DNA from: Cognatundibacterium curvum
GTDB lineage: Bacteria; Pseudomonadota; Gammaproteobacteria; Burkholderiales; Burkholderiaceae_D
Direction of reading: 5' to 3'
DNA length: 64,000 bases
NCBI RefSeq assembly: GCF_014284235.1
Contig: NZ_JACOGD010000001.1
Location: 310,001-374,000, forward strand
Numbering within the stretch: position 1 is the first letter of the stretch; each line of letters begins with the position of its first letter. The position numbers and the translations under genes were made by a program. Below are positions 39,040 to 47,501 of the stretch, piece by piece. The notes beneath the pieces were generated by a model that made no database searches, was not told where the DNA came from, and was given only the letters and a program-made list of their open reading frames with translations.

Positions 39040-39326
39040 TAGCAGCTACCAGGCAGGGCTACACCTATCAGTGCAGCTTCAAAATGTCGTAAAGCAAAAG
39101 TGGATTGACCAACGCGGACAGCCAGCGGCTCACCACCAAAATATCCCTTGTGCAAAATCTGCACCATTTCACCGCTGACAAAGCCCAGTTCTTTCAAGCG
39201 TCGGGCAATTTCAGTATGGTTTCCCGGCTGATCATGCTGCTGACTGCTGACATCGGTCACAACTGCCTGGGTGCCAACACGCAAGCGATCCAGCGTAGTG
39301 GGAACGCCATTCAAAAAAGCTTTCAT
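39039..39326 (-). CDS. feoA: Ferrous iron transport protein FeoA
   Basis: A 95-residue SH3-like protein starting MKAFLNGVPTTLDRL at 39326; an upstream in-frame start at 39365 lacks similarity. The core ARRLKELGFVSGEMVQILHKG is typical. FeoA is a cytosolic partner required for FeoB function. It is the first gene of the operon, behind a Fur-like site. Confidence 0.92.
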   Translation of the reverse strand: MKAFLNGVPTTLDRLRVGTQAVVTDVSSQQHDQPGNHTEIARRLKELGFVSGEMVQILHKGYFGGEPLAVRVGQSTFALRHFEAALIGVALPGSC

Positions 39327-39440
39327 AGAGAGCCATTCCAAAGTAGGGTGAGGGAAGTGGATCACAACTTGATTGCCATGTGAACAAGAAACAACAGGCC
39401 CGGCACACAGGCGTCAAATTACTGGTCTTTTCCACTTCTA

Positions 39441-39463
39441 AATGATAATGAGAATATATCTCA
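39441..39463. promoter_or_regulatory. Fur box upstream of feoA
   Basis: The sequence aatgataatgagaatatat and its continuation match the GATAAT-repeat Fur consensus. It lies about 115 bp upstream of feoA, so ferric-uptake regulation of feoAB is expected. Confidence 0.75.
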
Positions 39464-39571
39464 ATATCACTCAGTGTACAACACTTCTATATCGCATACT
39501 GGACGTGTCGGCCTGATCGCCCCAAAGAATGATCTGTATCAATAAAGAGGGGTGGCAAAGCGCCAGATGAA

Positions 39572-40654
39572 TTATTCGCTTTGAAGCTTGCCAGCAAGTC
39601 TGGCTGCCGCAACGGATATTTCCCTTTGCATTTCCTGCGTCAGCTTCAACAGGCTGGCTTCGTATTGACGTCTTTCTGCTTCATGCAATTCACGCATTTC
39701 CAGTTGTTCAAGCTCTAATTTGCGACACTGTTTCTCCTGCTGTACATGCATGTGGCGCGTTATTTGCAGCTCATCATGCAATTGCTGGCGTTTTTGCTCA
39801 CTGAGCGCCGTCTTGTCCGCCATTCCGGCCAATTCCTGATCGCGCAGCCGTATCGTGAACTGCAACTCTTGCAAGCTGAGCTTATCTTGCTCTGCGCTGA
39901 GTTTCAGTTGCTGATGGCTATTCAATAGTGCTTCATACAATTGCATCAGACTGGATTGTTCCGAGCTTTGACGCGCAAATTGCTCTTGCAGTGCCTGCTG
40001 TTGCTGGCGGGCTTGCTGCAGTTGTGCTTCTAATTGTGATGACCTGGCTTCAAAGCTTGCTCTTTCTTCCTGGCGCTGGGTCAGTGCGGCTTGTTGCAAA
40101 TGCTCGAATTGCCTGATTTGCTGCGTATTTTGCTGCTTCAATTCAGTCACTTGCTGTTCCTTGTCAGTGAAACGCTGCATTAGCGCCTGATGCTCGGCCT
40201 GCAGTTGTTGCAATGACTTTGACATGTGCGCGCATTGCTTTTCTGTATCTCTGGCGGATTGCCGCCATTCCGCCAGCTCTGTACGCAATTGTTCATTTGT
40301 TGCGTGCAATTGCTGCTGCTCGGCCTGCCATGCGGCGCGTTGCGACGCAAAGTCAGTTTCTTTCTCTGCAAATTCCGCCTCCTGTGCCTGCATATTCAGC
40401 GCTGCGTCTTCTTTCAATGTTGCATACAAGGCCTTGACCTGATTCAGCAAGCCCTCGGGCAGGCTGGATTGCTGTAAGCGCGCTTCGCCTTCCTGGCTTT
40501 CTTTCCATTGTTTCAGATAGGGCGCAATCGTACTTTTGCTGCCGGTATCACCCATGGCTTTTCGCACATTGTCGACCGTCACCGTTTTTCCCGCCGCCAA
40601 CAATTCGCTCGCTGCGCGGACTACATCTGAATACAGTATGCCAGCTCTCGCCAT
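39572..40654 (-). CDS. KfrA-like DNA-binding coiled-coil protein
   Basis: A 360-residue protein. Residues 1-60 resemble the KfrA N-terminal DNA-binding domain (DVVRAASELLAAGKTVTVDNVRKAMGDTGSKSTIAPYLKQW). Nearly all the rest is a long Gln/Glu/Leu-rich coiled coil, ending with a short helical tail. KfrA proteins of broad-host-range plasmids autoregulate by binding palindromes and help segregation. Here it is chromosomal and divergent from a tyrosine recombinase, with inverted repeats in the gap between them. Confidence 0.85.
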   Translation of the reverse strand: MARAGILYSDVVRAASELLAAGKTVTVDNVRKAMGDTGSKSTIAPYLKQWKESQEGEARLQQSSLPEGLLNQVKALYATLKEDAALNMQAQEAEFAEKETDFASQRAAWQAEQQQLHATNEQLRTELAEWRQSARDTEKQCAHMSKSLQQLQAEHQALMQRFTDKEQQVTELKQQNTQQIRQFEHLQQAALTQRQEERASFEARSSQLEAQLQQARQQQQALQEQFARQSSEQSSLMQLYEALLNSHQQLKLSAEQDKLSLQELQFTIRLRDQELAGMADKTALSEQKRQQLHDELQITRHMHVQQEKQCRKLELEQLEMRELHEAERRQYEASLLKLTQEMQREISVAAARLAGKLQSE

Positions 40655-40674
40655 GATATCCTCAAATAAGATGC

Positions 40675-40694
40675 GTTATTACGTAATACGTAAT
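40675..40694. promoter_or_regulatory. Candidate KfrA autoregulatory operator
   Basis: Overlapping repeats attacgtaat and acgtaat just upstream of the KfrA-like start give two nested palindromes. The position over its promoter fits autorepression as known for plasmid KfrA. Confidence 0.5.
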
Positions 40695-40739
40695 AGTACA
40701 TTAATTATTCATAAAAATTCGGTTTCTCAAAACAAAATG

Positions 40740-40771
40740 TAACACGCGATAATGTATATTATCGCGTGTTA
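40740..40771. repeat. 32-bp perfect hyphenated palindrome, dif-like
   Basis: Arms of 14 bp (left arm taacacgcgataat, right arm its exact reverse complement) around a 4-bp centre gtat. Read as 11-6-11, it matches the layout of a XerCD dif site with core ataatgtatattat, but is symmetric. It lies between the KfrA-like gene and the recombinase, 81 bp before the latter, and may be the recombinase crossover site or a KfrA operator. Confidence 0.7.
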
Positions 40772-40851
40772 TAATCGAATAAGAAGTAAATTCAGGTGTA
40801 ACGCCCGGCTACAGAAAAACAAAACCCCACATTCGGAATTTTCTCCACCAA

Positions 40852-41877
40852 ATGAAGCTCACGCCCCAATCAAAACAGGAAAATGCCATCCATCCCGAGG
40901 AGGAGAAGGGTGTAACGATCGCAAATGGCAGGGCAGGGGAGTTGGTTTTGCGTCAGGCCGCTTATATCCAGGCAGCCAGTTCAGACAACACCAGGCGTAC
41001 CTATCAGTCTGCGGTGCGTCACTTCTTGAAGTGGGGCGGCGTATTGCCTGCGAGTGAAAATCAACTACGGAATTACCTGCTTGCGCATGCTGAACAGCTG
41101 AATCCGCGCACCCTGGCATTACGATTGACGGCACTTTCGCAATGGCATCACCATCAAGGCTTTGCCGATCCGACCGCGCATAGCGGGCTGCGTAAATTAC
41201 TGACTGGCATACAGCGCGTCAGCGGCAAGCCTAAAAAGAAAGCCAAGGCCTTAGAGCTTGAGCAATTAGAAGTACTGGTCACTTATCTGGACAGTCGGGA
41301 TGAACTCAGCGCGCGGCGTGACAGCGCTTTGCTGCAGCTAGGCTTTTTCGGCGGCTTCCGGCGTTCTGAGCTGGTGAGTTTGCGAGTCGAACACATACAG
41401 TGGGAAAAAGCCGGTATACGCATCCTGTTACCACGTTCTAAGACTGATCAAAGCGGGGAGGGGATAAGCAAAGCCATCCCCTATGGTGAACATATTTGTT
41501 GTGCCGCGCGCGCCTTGAAAGTCTGGCTGGCCGCCGCCGGTATTACGCAAGGCCTGATTTTTCGCGGGATTAATCAATGGCAGCAAGTCGCAGAAGCAGG
41601 CCTGCATCCGGCCAGCATGAATACCATCTTAAAAAAACATGCAGGCAATTGCGGTCTGGGCGAGACAACTGGCTTCAGCAGTCATAGTCTGCGACGCGGC
41701 ATGGCGACCAGTGCTTATCGCGCCGGGGCCAGTTTCCGCGACATCAAACGCCAGGGCGGCTGGCGTTTTGATGGCACGGTACATGGTTATATCGAAGAGG
41801 CGGATTTGTTTGAGGAAAATGCGATGATGAGTCTGCTCAGTCTATCCGCAGCAGGAAAAACTGAGCGCAAGAAATAA
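40852..41877 (+). CDS. Tyrosine recombinase (phage integrase family), orphan
   Basis: A 341-residue site-specific recombinase. An N-terminal SAM-like arm-binding domain (residues about 32-120) precedes the catalytic domain with Arg170 (GGFRRSEL), His278 and Arg281 (HSLRRG), Trp304 and the nucleophile Tyr313 (HGYIEEADLF). All catalytic residues are present. No phage, ICE or integron genes adjoin it. Its natural partner appears to be the divergent KfrA-like protein. Confidence 0.9.
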   Translation: MKLTPQSKQENAIHPEEEKGVTIANGRAGELVLRQAAYIQAASSDNTRRTYQSAVRHFLKWGGVLPASENQLRNYLLAHAEQLNPRTLALRLTALSQWHHHQGFADPTAHSGLRKLLTGIQRVSGKPKKKAKALELEQLEVLVTYLDSRDELSARRDSALLQLGFFGGFRRSELVSLRVEHIQWEKAGIRILLPRSKTDQSGEGISKAIPYGEHICCAARALKVWLAAAGITQGLIFRGINQWQQVAEAGLHPASMNTILKKHAGNCGLGETTGFSSHSLRRGMATSAYRAGASFRDIKRQGGWRFDGTVHGYIEEADLFEENAMMSLLSLSAAGKTERKK

Positions 41878-41924
41878 GTGCTGAGTTGCATCTATTTAGC
41901 GTCACCTTAGCACTTGTGTTTGAC

Positions 41925-43037
41925 TCAGCCCGACAAGCGCTCTGAAAAGAAGAGCCCTTTGAGCCGTTTTCTGAAAATCGCCGTCAGCAAAGCCAGGCTG
42001 AAAAAGACCATATTAAAACCGAGTATCTTACTGCCACCATAATCCACAAATGGCACAGAATTCGACGGCATGGTCGCCGCGTTTAAGCCATGATCGTAAC
42101 TTGCACCAATAACCTGGCCCTGATTATTTATCGCATTTGTCAGATACAGGCTTTTACCACTTGGATGCAAAATCATTTTGTTATCACGCCAGACAAAGGC
42201 GAGGCGCATGTCCGGCACATCGACAATACCAACCACATGCCCTTGATTATTAATGCCGGTCGCAAAGCTATCGCCAAATCCGATTTTTGCACCCAGGTCT
42301 ATCATGCGCGTGCCATCGTGAATGAAAGCATGCCAGCGTCTGTCTTTAGTGAGGGAAGAGCCGACGACGACGCCATGGTCGTTCAGTGCAGTGGCGGAGC
42401 TGAGTTGTCCGCCCAGAGTGCCCAGGTCGCGCATCCCCGTCGCTTCGTCATACAAAAAAGCGTGACGATAACCATCATTGTCCATCGCCGTACCGACAAC
42501 CTGATCACGGGCATTGACACTGCTGGCATAACTGACCTTGCCACCCAGTGTCCCCAGGTCTTTCACCGCTTGTCCATCTTTCTGGATAAAGGCATGCCAG
42601 TCACCGTCTGGTGTATCAGAAAAACCCACTGCAGTACCACTATTATTTAATGCAGCGCCATAGCTGTGACGGCCGCCGAGGCTGTCAATTTCTCGTCTGC
42701 CATTGGCATTGCTGTAGATGAATGCACGCCAAATTCCATCGCGCTTAGCCGAACCGATGATGTCGCCTTTTTCATTGATGCGCTTCGCTTCACTTTCTGA
42801 GACGTCATCTGCTTCCAAACGTGTCAGCTTGCCTTTATCGAGGACAACGGCGTGCGAAATGCCGTTTTTCTCCTTAATGACAGCGGCTACCTGACCGGAC
42901 GCATTCATATCGTAGGCAATTGATTCGCCATAGATTTTGCGTTGTATGCCGAGTGAGTTCGTTGTAGCCAGTGCTTCAGCGCATAGGACGCTGAGCATCA
43001 AAATGAGCAGGGCGGGGCGGTAAGTGTAGCAGCGCAT
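41925..43037 (-). CDS. HAF-repeat extracellular/surface protein
   Basis: A 370-residue secreted protein with a signal peptide (residues 1-25, ending AEALA). About six repeats of 45-50 residues follow, each with a HAF motif (WHAFIYS, WHAFIQK, RHAFLYD, WHAFIHD) and a DLGTLGG-like turn, typical of the HAF family of predicted beta-propeller-like repeats. A C-terminal helix (residues about 343-358) followed by RKRLKGLF resembles a PEP-CTERM/sorting-type anchor. Function unknown. Confidence 0.8.
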   Translation of the reverse strand: MRCYTYRPALLILMLSVLCAEALATTNSLGIQRKIYGESIAYDMNASGQVAAVIKEKNGISHAVVLDKGKLTRLEADDVSESEAKRINEKGDIIGSAKRDGIWRAFIYSNANGRREIDSLGGRHSYGAALNNSGTAVGFSDTPDGDWHAFIQKDGQAVKDLGTLGGKVSYASSVNARDQVVGTAMDNDGYRHAFLYDEATGMRDLGTLGGQLSSATALNDHGVVVGSSLTKDRRWHAFIHDGTRMIDLGAKIGFGDSFATGINNQGHVVGIVDVPDMRLAFVWRDNKMILHPSGKSLYLTNAINNQGQVIGASYDHGLNAATMPSNSVPFVDYGGSKILGFNMVFFSLALLTAIFRKRLKGLFFSERLSG

Positions 43038-43416
43038 AACATCATCCTAAATCAGCGAAGTGAATCAATGAGTGACGGTGAATTGCTTCGTGCCAAATAA
43101 TTTGGCAGTCTTACAAATATAAAGCGTTTTTCCTTAATGGCAAGAATTATTCTGTCATTAGTTGTATGTCTGATACGGATAATGTTGATCTTAATCTGGC
43201 GCAGATGCTGATTTTTATTGTATTTATCAGACTAAAGCGAAGGGCAATTGCCAGAAATCCTCAGCACTGGCTGGCCTTCAAAACGCTGTGCCAGCTGCAA
43301 GGGATCGATGGCACAGCCATCTTTTCATACAGCTGGATTTGTTAATGGAGAACGCAGCAAGTGGTCCGATACGAATTCATTGCTTTGCACCGGAGACCTG
43401 CTCGTGCTCCCCGGGC
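43038..43416. other. 379-bp region without a supported gene
   Basis: Lies between the HAF gene start and the end of hmp. The part nearest the HAF gene is AT-rich and should hold its promoter. Short open frames here have no recognisable similarity. No clear terminator was seen after hmp. Confidence 0.4.
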
Positions 43417-44580
43417 TTATTGCAGGGCCTCTGCCGGGCCGAAAAATTCATAACGGCGATTTTCCTCAGGCACGCCAAGCGTCTTCAGAACCTGATGAAT
43501 AGCTCGCATGAAAGGCTTAGGGCCCAGAAAATAAGCATGGGACTGCGCCGGTATCCAATGCTTTAAGTGCGTCAGCGAAGGGCGGCCGGCAACTACATCA
43601 TCCGTGCCATCTTCCAGCACAATATATTTCCGGAACTGCGGATATTCTCGCTCCCATTGCGACAAAGTAGCACTGAAAGCCTGCACTTCTGCATTGCGCG
43701 CATAATGGATGAACACGACTTCGCGATCTCCTGCCAACAAGGCCGCCTCACTCATTGCCAGCGTGGGCGTAATGCCGACGCCGCCAGAAATCAACACTAG
43801 GGGCGCAGTACCAGCTTTCAATACAAACTCACCAGCAGGCGGAAAAACCTCCAACACCTGACCAATCGCGACCTGATCGTGCAGATAGTTAGACACGATG
43901 CCACCGGCTTCACGTTTGACACTGATGCGTAAAGAACGACCATCAGCGTGCTGCGATAAAGAATAATTACGGCGCACTTCCTGTCCGTCTATCAATAATT
44001 TCAGTCCCAGATATTGACCCGGCTGATATCGAATCACCGCTGCACCATCCAAAGGCTCCAGATAAAACGAGGTGATTTCGCTGCTTTCTGGCTGCTTAGC
44101 GGCTACTTTGAACTGACGGGCACCACGCCAGCCGCCGGGGGCTGAAGCGAGTTTTTCATATTCACCCGTTTCAGCCGCAATCAGGATATTCGCCAATTGC
44201 CAATACGCTGCACCCCAGGCATCGATTACAGCATCCGTGGCGACTTCCGCGCCTAACACTTCGCGAATCGCACGTAACAGACAGGTGCCAACGATAGGAT
44301 AGTGCTCAGGCAAAATCTGCAAAGCCACATGTTTTTGTATGATCAGCGCTGGCAAGTTTCCCATTGCACCCAGATTGTCGATGCAGCGTGCATAGCGCAA
44401 AATTGCGTTTGCCAAAGCTCTGGCCTGAGTTCCCTGTTGCTGATGGGCCTGGTTGAATAAAGAGCGGACTTCCGGATAGTCGCTCAACATGATTTTGTAG
44501 AAGTGTGTGGTCAGCGCCTCACCACCGGTTTCCAAAATCGGTACTGTGGCTTGAATAATAGAGATTTGTTCAGGTGACAT
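43417..44580 (-). CDS. hmp: Flavohaemoglobin (nitric oxide dioxygenase)
   Basis: A 387-residue protein: globin domain (residues 1-138, LPEHYPIVGTCLLRAI with the conserved positions of Hmp), then FAD-binding (QPGQYLGLKLLIDGQEVRRNYSLS) and NAD-binding (LISGGVGITPTLAM) domains. It oxidises NO to nitrate using O2 and NADH. It lies 43 bp after the alternative oxidase gene and closes the NO-response operon. The start at 44580 (or ATG 44583) fits the family. Confidence 0.95.
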   Translation of the reverse strand: MSPEQISIIQATVPILETGGEALTTHFYKIMLSDYPEVRSLFNQAHQQQGTQARALANAILRYARCIDNLGAMGNLPALIIQKHVALQILPEHYPIVGTCLLRAIREVLGAEVATDAVIDAWGAAYWQLANILIAAETGEYEKLASAPGGWRGARQFKVAAKQPESSEITSFYLEPLDGAAVIRYQPGQYLGLKLLIDGQEVRRNYSLSQHADGRSLRISVKREAGGIVSNYLHDQVAIGQVLEVFPPAGEFVLKAGTAPLVLISGGVGITPTLAMSEAALLAGDREVVFIHYARNAEVQAFSATLSQWEREYPQFRKYIVLEDGTDDVVAGRPSLTHLKHWIPAQSHAYFLGPKPFMRAIHQVLKTLGVPEENRRYEFFGPAEALQ

Positions 44581-44623
44581 CATCGTTGGCTCTTTTCTTA
44601 ATAAAAGGAATAAGGGAAAGGGA

Positions 44624-45637
44624 TTAAAGGGATTTGCTGGCGTTGCAGGCGCGGGCAGGGCGGGGATCGCTGTGATAAAACTCCACACAGACACTGACCT
44701 TGCCTAAGGGCTCAACAAAGTGATCTTGCTGCGGGGCCAGGTAGCCGGGATTGCTCGCATCAAGTACTTGTTCGGAATGGGGTTCCAAAAAGGTCAGCTT
44801 CAACTGCCCCTGTTTCACCCGGACCACACCCCATACGCCACTGGCCGTGTTATGGCGTCGTTTCAAAGCAGCCGGTAAGGTCGTTTCATTGAAATCAGCG
44901 GTCTTACGGTAGGGCGTGATAGCTGGTTTTTCAATTTCCAGCGTAGATGCATGCCAGGGGTAGGGCGCCAAATCTGGGCTGAGATCGAGGTCGACTGCGT
45001 GATCGCCCAACTGCGCTGCAAAGCCGTGATTCACATCGCGATGATGTGCCTCATCTGCCCTGACCACTAAAACCACATCGCGCAAAGTCGCATTGGCAGG
45101 CAAGCCCCAATACTGCAGCGCGATTGCCGGTGCCGGTACATTGGCACTGCGACCAGCATCGATTTCATTCAAATAGTGGGTATAACTGATGACCGCTTCC
45201 TCTTCGAAATAGCCAACCAGCCTGTGCGCGGTACGTGCACTGAACAAATACAAAACAAAGAAGCCGATATAAAACAGCCATTGCACCAACAAGATCAGCC
45301 AGCGCTCAAACAGCGTAGGCTGAGCGACGGCGACAAAGGTCATCAAGTGCATGCGCTCGTTTTCCGCTTCCTCCATTAAGGTACGGATCCAGCCCCGGTC
45401 CGCTTCCAGCTTGCGCAAACAGCGCAAATGGGTCAGCGTTGCGCCTACCATGCCTGGTACCGCAGCCACCGTTTCTAATACGATCGCTCTATGTCCATAG
45501 CGTTTCGCAAAAAAGGTATCCGCACACCAGCGCAACAGCTTGGTCACGCTCAATGCAAAGCGGTCAGACATATCGCCAGGTTGATGATGTACGCTCAAAT
45601 CAACCACAGGAATAGTGGGGGTGTTATCTCGTTTCAT
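44624..45637 (-). CDS. aox: Alternative oxidase fused to a DUF1971 (YeaR/TehB-like) domain
   Basis: A 337-residue protein. Residues about 45-215 are an alternative oxidase: di-iron ligands appear in LETVAAVPG (Glu55), MEEAENERMHL (Glu90, Glu93, His97), YFEEEAV (Glu145-147 region) and ADEAHHRDVNH (Glu196, His199), with two hydrophobic segments between. It would oxidise ubiquinol with O2 and resist NO. Residues about 240-325 (ITPYRKTADFN...) match DUF1971, found in the E. coli nitrate/NO-responsive YeaR. The single frame makes this a true fusion. Confidence 0.88.
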   Translation of the reverse strand: MKRDNTPTIPVVDLSVHHQPGDMSDRFALSVTKLLRWCADTFFAKRYGHRAIVLETVAAVPGMVGATLTHLRCLRKLEADRGWIRTLMEEAENERMHLMTFVAVAQPTLFERWLILLVQWLFYIGFFVLYLFSARTAHRLVGYFEEEAVISYTHYLNEIDAGRSANVPAPAIALQYWGLPANATLRDVVLVVRADEAHHRDVNHGFAAQLGDHAVDLDLSPDLAPYPWHASTLEIEKPAITPYRKTADFNETTLPAALKRRHNTASGVWGVVRVKQGQLKLTFLEPHSEQVLDASNPGYLAPQQDHFVEPLGKVSVCVEFYHSDPRPARACNASKSL

Positions 45638-45658
45638 GATCTTGTCCTCTTCAATTAT

Positions 45659-46114
45659 TCAATGAATTCCTGATGCCAGATTTACCGATGCCGGCGAATT
45701 GGTGGCAGAACGTGGAATGTCCTGGTAAATACCGAACAGCGAAAATTGCAGGCTCTTGGCGATGTTCTCAGCCTTACTCAGCATTGCCTCAGCCAAGTCC
45801 GGCACCAGCAGTTCAGTACAGGTTTGCGACCATAGCCCCAGCCAACTGATAAACATTTCCGGCTGTATCGACTCAAGGTGACGCATATGCACCTGCATAG
45901 GTTTGCCGTGATAACGCCCGCGGCCCAGCATGATGGAAGACCAGAAGTCAACCATCAGCGCCAGATGTTGCGGCCATTTAGCCGCAGGAATAGCTGCAGC
46001 GAACACCGTCGATAATTCCTTATCCTGCAGCACCCGCTCATAGAAACGGTGAACAAGCTGAGTAATCTGTTCTTCGCTCACAACCTTAGCAGCTTCATTA
46101 CTTTCAAATGCCAT
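45659..46114 (-). CDS. Group III truncated haemoglobin
   Basis: A 151-residue globin; the start at 46114 follows GGAGG. Features include HRFYERVLQDKEL, the FWSSIMLGRGRYHGKPM stretch and the probable proximal histidine in HMRHLESI. Group III truncated haemoglobins (such as Campylobacter Ctb) bind O2 and NO. It leads the operon with the NO-resistant oxidase and Hmp, 22 bp before the oxidase. Confidence 0.9.
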   Translation of the reverse strand: MAFESNEAAKVVSEEQITQLVHRFYERVLQDKELSTVFAAAIPAAKWPQHLALMVDFWSSIMLGRGRYHGKPMQVHMRHLESIQPEMFISWLGLWSQTCTELLVPDLAEAMLSKAENIAKSLQFSLFGIYQDIPRSATNSPASVNLASGIH

Positions 46115-46136
46115 CATTACCTCCATGAAATTCAAA

Positions 46137-46159
46137 AACATTCATTTAAAATGAATTTT
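46137..46159. promoter_or_regulatory. NsrR-like operator
   Basis: Two 11-bp arms around one base (aacattcattt, a, aaatgaatttt), close to the E. coli NsrR pattern of AANATGCATTT inverted around a single base. It lies 23 bp upstream of the truncated haemoglobin start. NsrR is an Fe-S repressor released by NO and it controls hmp in many bacteria. Confidence 0.7.
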
Positions 46160-46416
46160 AATGCGAAAAAGAATTAGGTGCAAATTAAATGAATCTTTAT
46201 ATGCAGGAGTCTGGAACCTGAATATTGATTATTGGAAACTGGTATTTCAGCTTATACGCAAAAGTTCGTTGAAAATTAGTGCTTTACGCTAGTTTTCTGG
46301 AAGTCAGTTTATTAGAATCGAGCGATGATATAAGAACAATAATTATTAAGAACAGACCCGATAGTCGAGGTATCTATGCTGAACCTCAAATATCTATTCA
46401 TTCCAGAGGTACATCG

Positions 46417-46845
46417 ATGAATTTAGAGCAATGTTTTAAACAGCCTGAAAATGAACGTAAGGGATGCGTAGACTTGGAGCTAAATAACATCAAAGTACGT
46501 GCAGAGATTCAGGAAATTTATGCTAAGAAGGGACTTGTCTGGCAAAAATATTTCACCGTATATGAGGCCGCTCCAACTTTTGAATTTAATTATTTTTACT
46601 TTGATGGACGTATTTTCTTTGATTTTTATTCTGCTGCATTTGTTCACGTTAAATTGCCACAAGAATTGGTCACGGAGTCACCAAAAATACCGCCATATAT
46701 TTCGGGCATCGAGCAATTATGCGGAGTTGCAGCACTATCAGTGATGCTGATTACTTCCGCGCTGATAGCGACATATAAGCGATATACGTCCCAGACTGGA
46801 GCGAATGCTAAAGACAAGGTAAGTCTACCTGGTGCCGAAACATGA
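46417..46845 (+). CDS. Hypothetical protein with one C-terminal membrane helix
   Basis: An AT-rich 142-residue frame starting at 46417 after AGAGG; an upstream GTG at 46279 would extend it but that part does not look protein-like. A Tyr/Phe-rich middle (FEFNYFYFDGRIFFDFYS) precedes a membrane helix (residues about 98-118) and a short polar tail. No family recognised. It ends 139 bp before dif. Base composition differs from its neighbours, suggesting a recent arrival. Confidence 0.5.
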   Translation: MNLEQCFKQPENERKGCVDLELNNIKVRAEIQEIYAKKGLVWQKYFTVYEAAPTFEFNYFYFDGRIFFDFYSAAFVHVKLPQELVTESPKIPPYISGIEQLCGVAALSVMLITSALIATYKRYTSQTGANAKDKVSLPGAET

Positions 46846-46984
46846 GTATGCGTTTAAAAAAAGAGATTGCTGATCTTTCAGCGCCAAGCAGGATTAGCCC
46901 TTGCGTAGGCAAGCGCAGCTCAAACTGCATTTAACAATCCAGAGCCGTTTCCTGATGTAATTTACTGTAGTTAGTCAATAACGC

Positions 46985-47012
46985 ATTTTACATAATATAA
47001 ATTATGCGAAAT
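46985..47012. other. dif: Chromosomal dif site (XerCD), left junction of the provirus
   Basis: XerD-type arm attttacataa (46985-46995), 6-bp centre (46996-47001) and XerC-type arm ttatgcgaaat (47002-47012), in inverse orientation. Compared with the E. coli dif pattern, the arms and centre align throughout. Since both arms are intact here, this copy should still resolve chromosome dimers, and it marks the replication terminus. Confidence 0.85.
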
Positions 47013-47099
47013 CTACTACCTTGTAAAAATTTACCTCTTGTCAAAATGTTTTTCTCAGGCCGGACTAGAATCCGGCCTTTTCATTATCAATAGGACATT

Positions 47100-47465
47100 A
47101 TGAAGTATCCAAACCTGCGCTACGGTGACGCTGAACAATTCCGCTATTTCCTGCAGTTTTCCACCGTCACGGCGATGGCTAAACGCCTAAGGCGATCTGA
47201 GAAAATCATCAGATTGTGGTCAACCGGAAAGCAGCCTGTCCCTTGGTGGGTAATCGAAATTTTGCGCCTGCAGGAACAGGAACATGCAGCCCGCATGCGT
47301 CTGATGACTGGCGTAAAGCACCATCAGCGCCTGGGTGTCGTTTCCGGCTCTGTTATTGAGTTCCCTAACATTTACCAGATTCAGGCGCGATCAGCAGAAC
47401 GCAAACGCAAAGAGACTACCATCAGTGAAATCATTACAGAAATCAGTCAGCCCCTGCAGGCATAA
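47100..47465 (+). CDS. Provirus left-end DNA-binding-like protein
   Basis: A 121-residue basic protein on the opposite strand to the structural genes. Residues 18-45 look like a helix-turn-helix (STVTAMAKRLRRSEKIIRLWSTGKQPVPWW), a pattern seen in small phage proteins near attachment sites of filamentous and related phages. It may regulate late genes or act at the attachment site. It ends at a shared terminator. Confidence 0.6.
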   Translation: MKYPNLRYGDAEQFRYFLQFSTVTAMAKRLRRSEKIIRLWSTGKQPVPWWVIEILRLQEQEHAARMRLMTGVKHHQRLGVVSGSVIEFPNIYQIQARSAERKRKETTISEIITEISQPLQA

Positions 47466-47466
47466 A

Positions 47467-47492
47467 AAAAGCCCGCGATCTTGCGGGCTTTC
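47467..47492. terminator. Bidirectional terminator
   Basis: Stem aaagcccgc / gcgggcttt with loop gatctt, A run on the left. It separates the left-end gene from the convergent toxin gene. Confidence 0.88.
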
Positions 47493-47501
47493 CTCATTTC
47501 G

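Noticed and set aside
41925-43037. HAF repeats as a DNA tandem repeat
   Set aside because: The repeats are diverged at DNA level and explained as protein repeats.
43248-43566. Two overlapping plus-strand frames near the end of hmp
   Set aside because: They partly run antisense to hmp and have no recognisable domains.
46845-46984. tRNA gene as integration target
   Set aside because: No cloverleaf was found at either junction; the target is dif.
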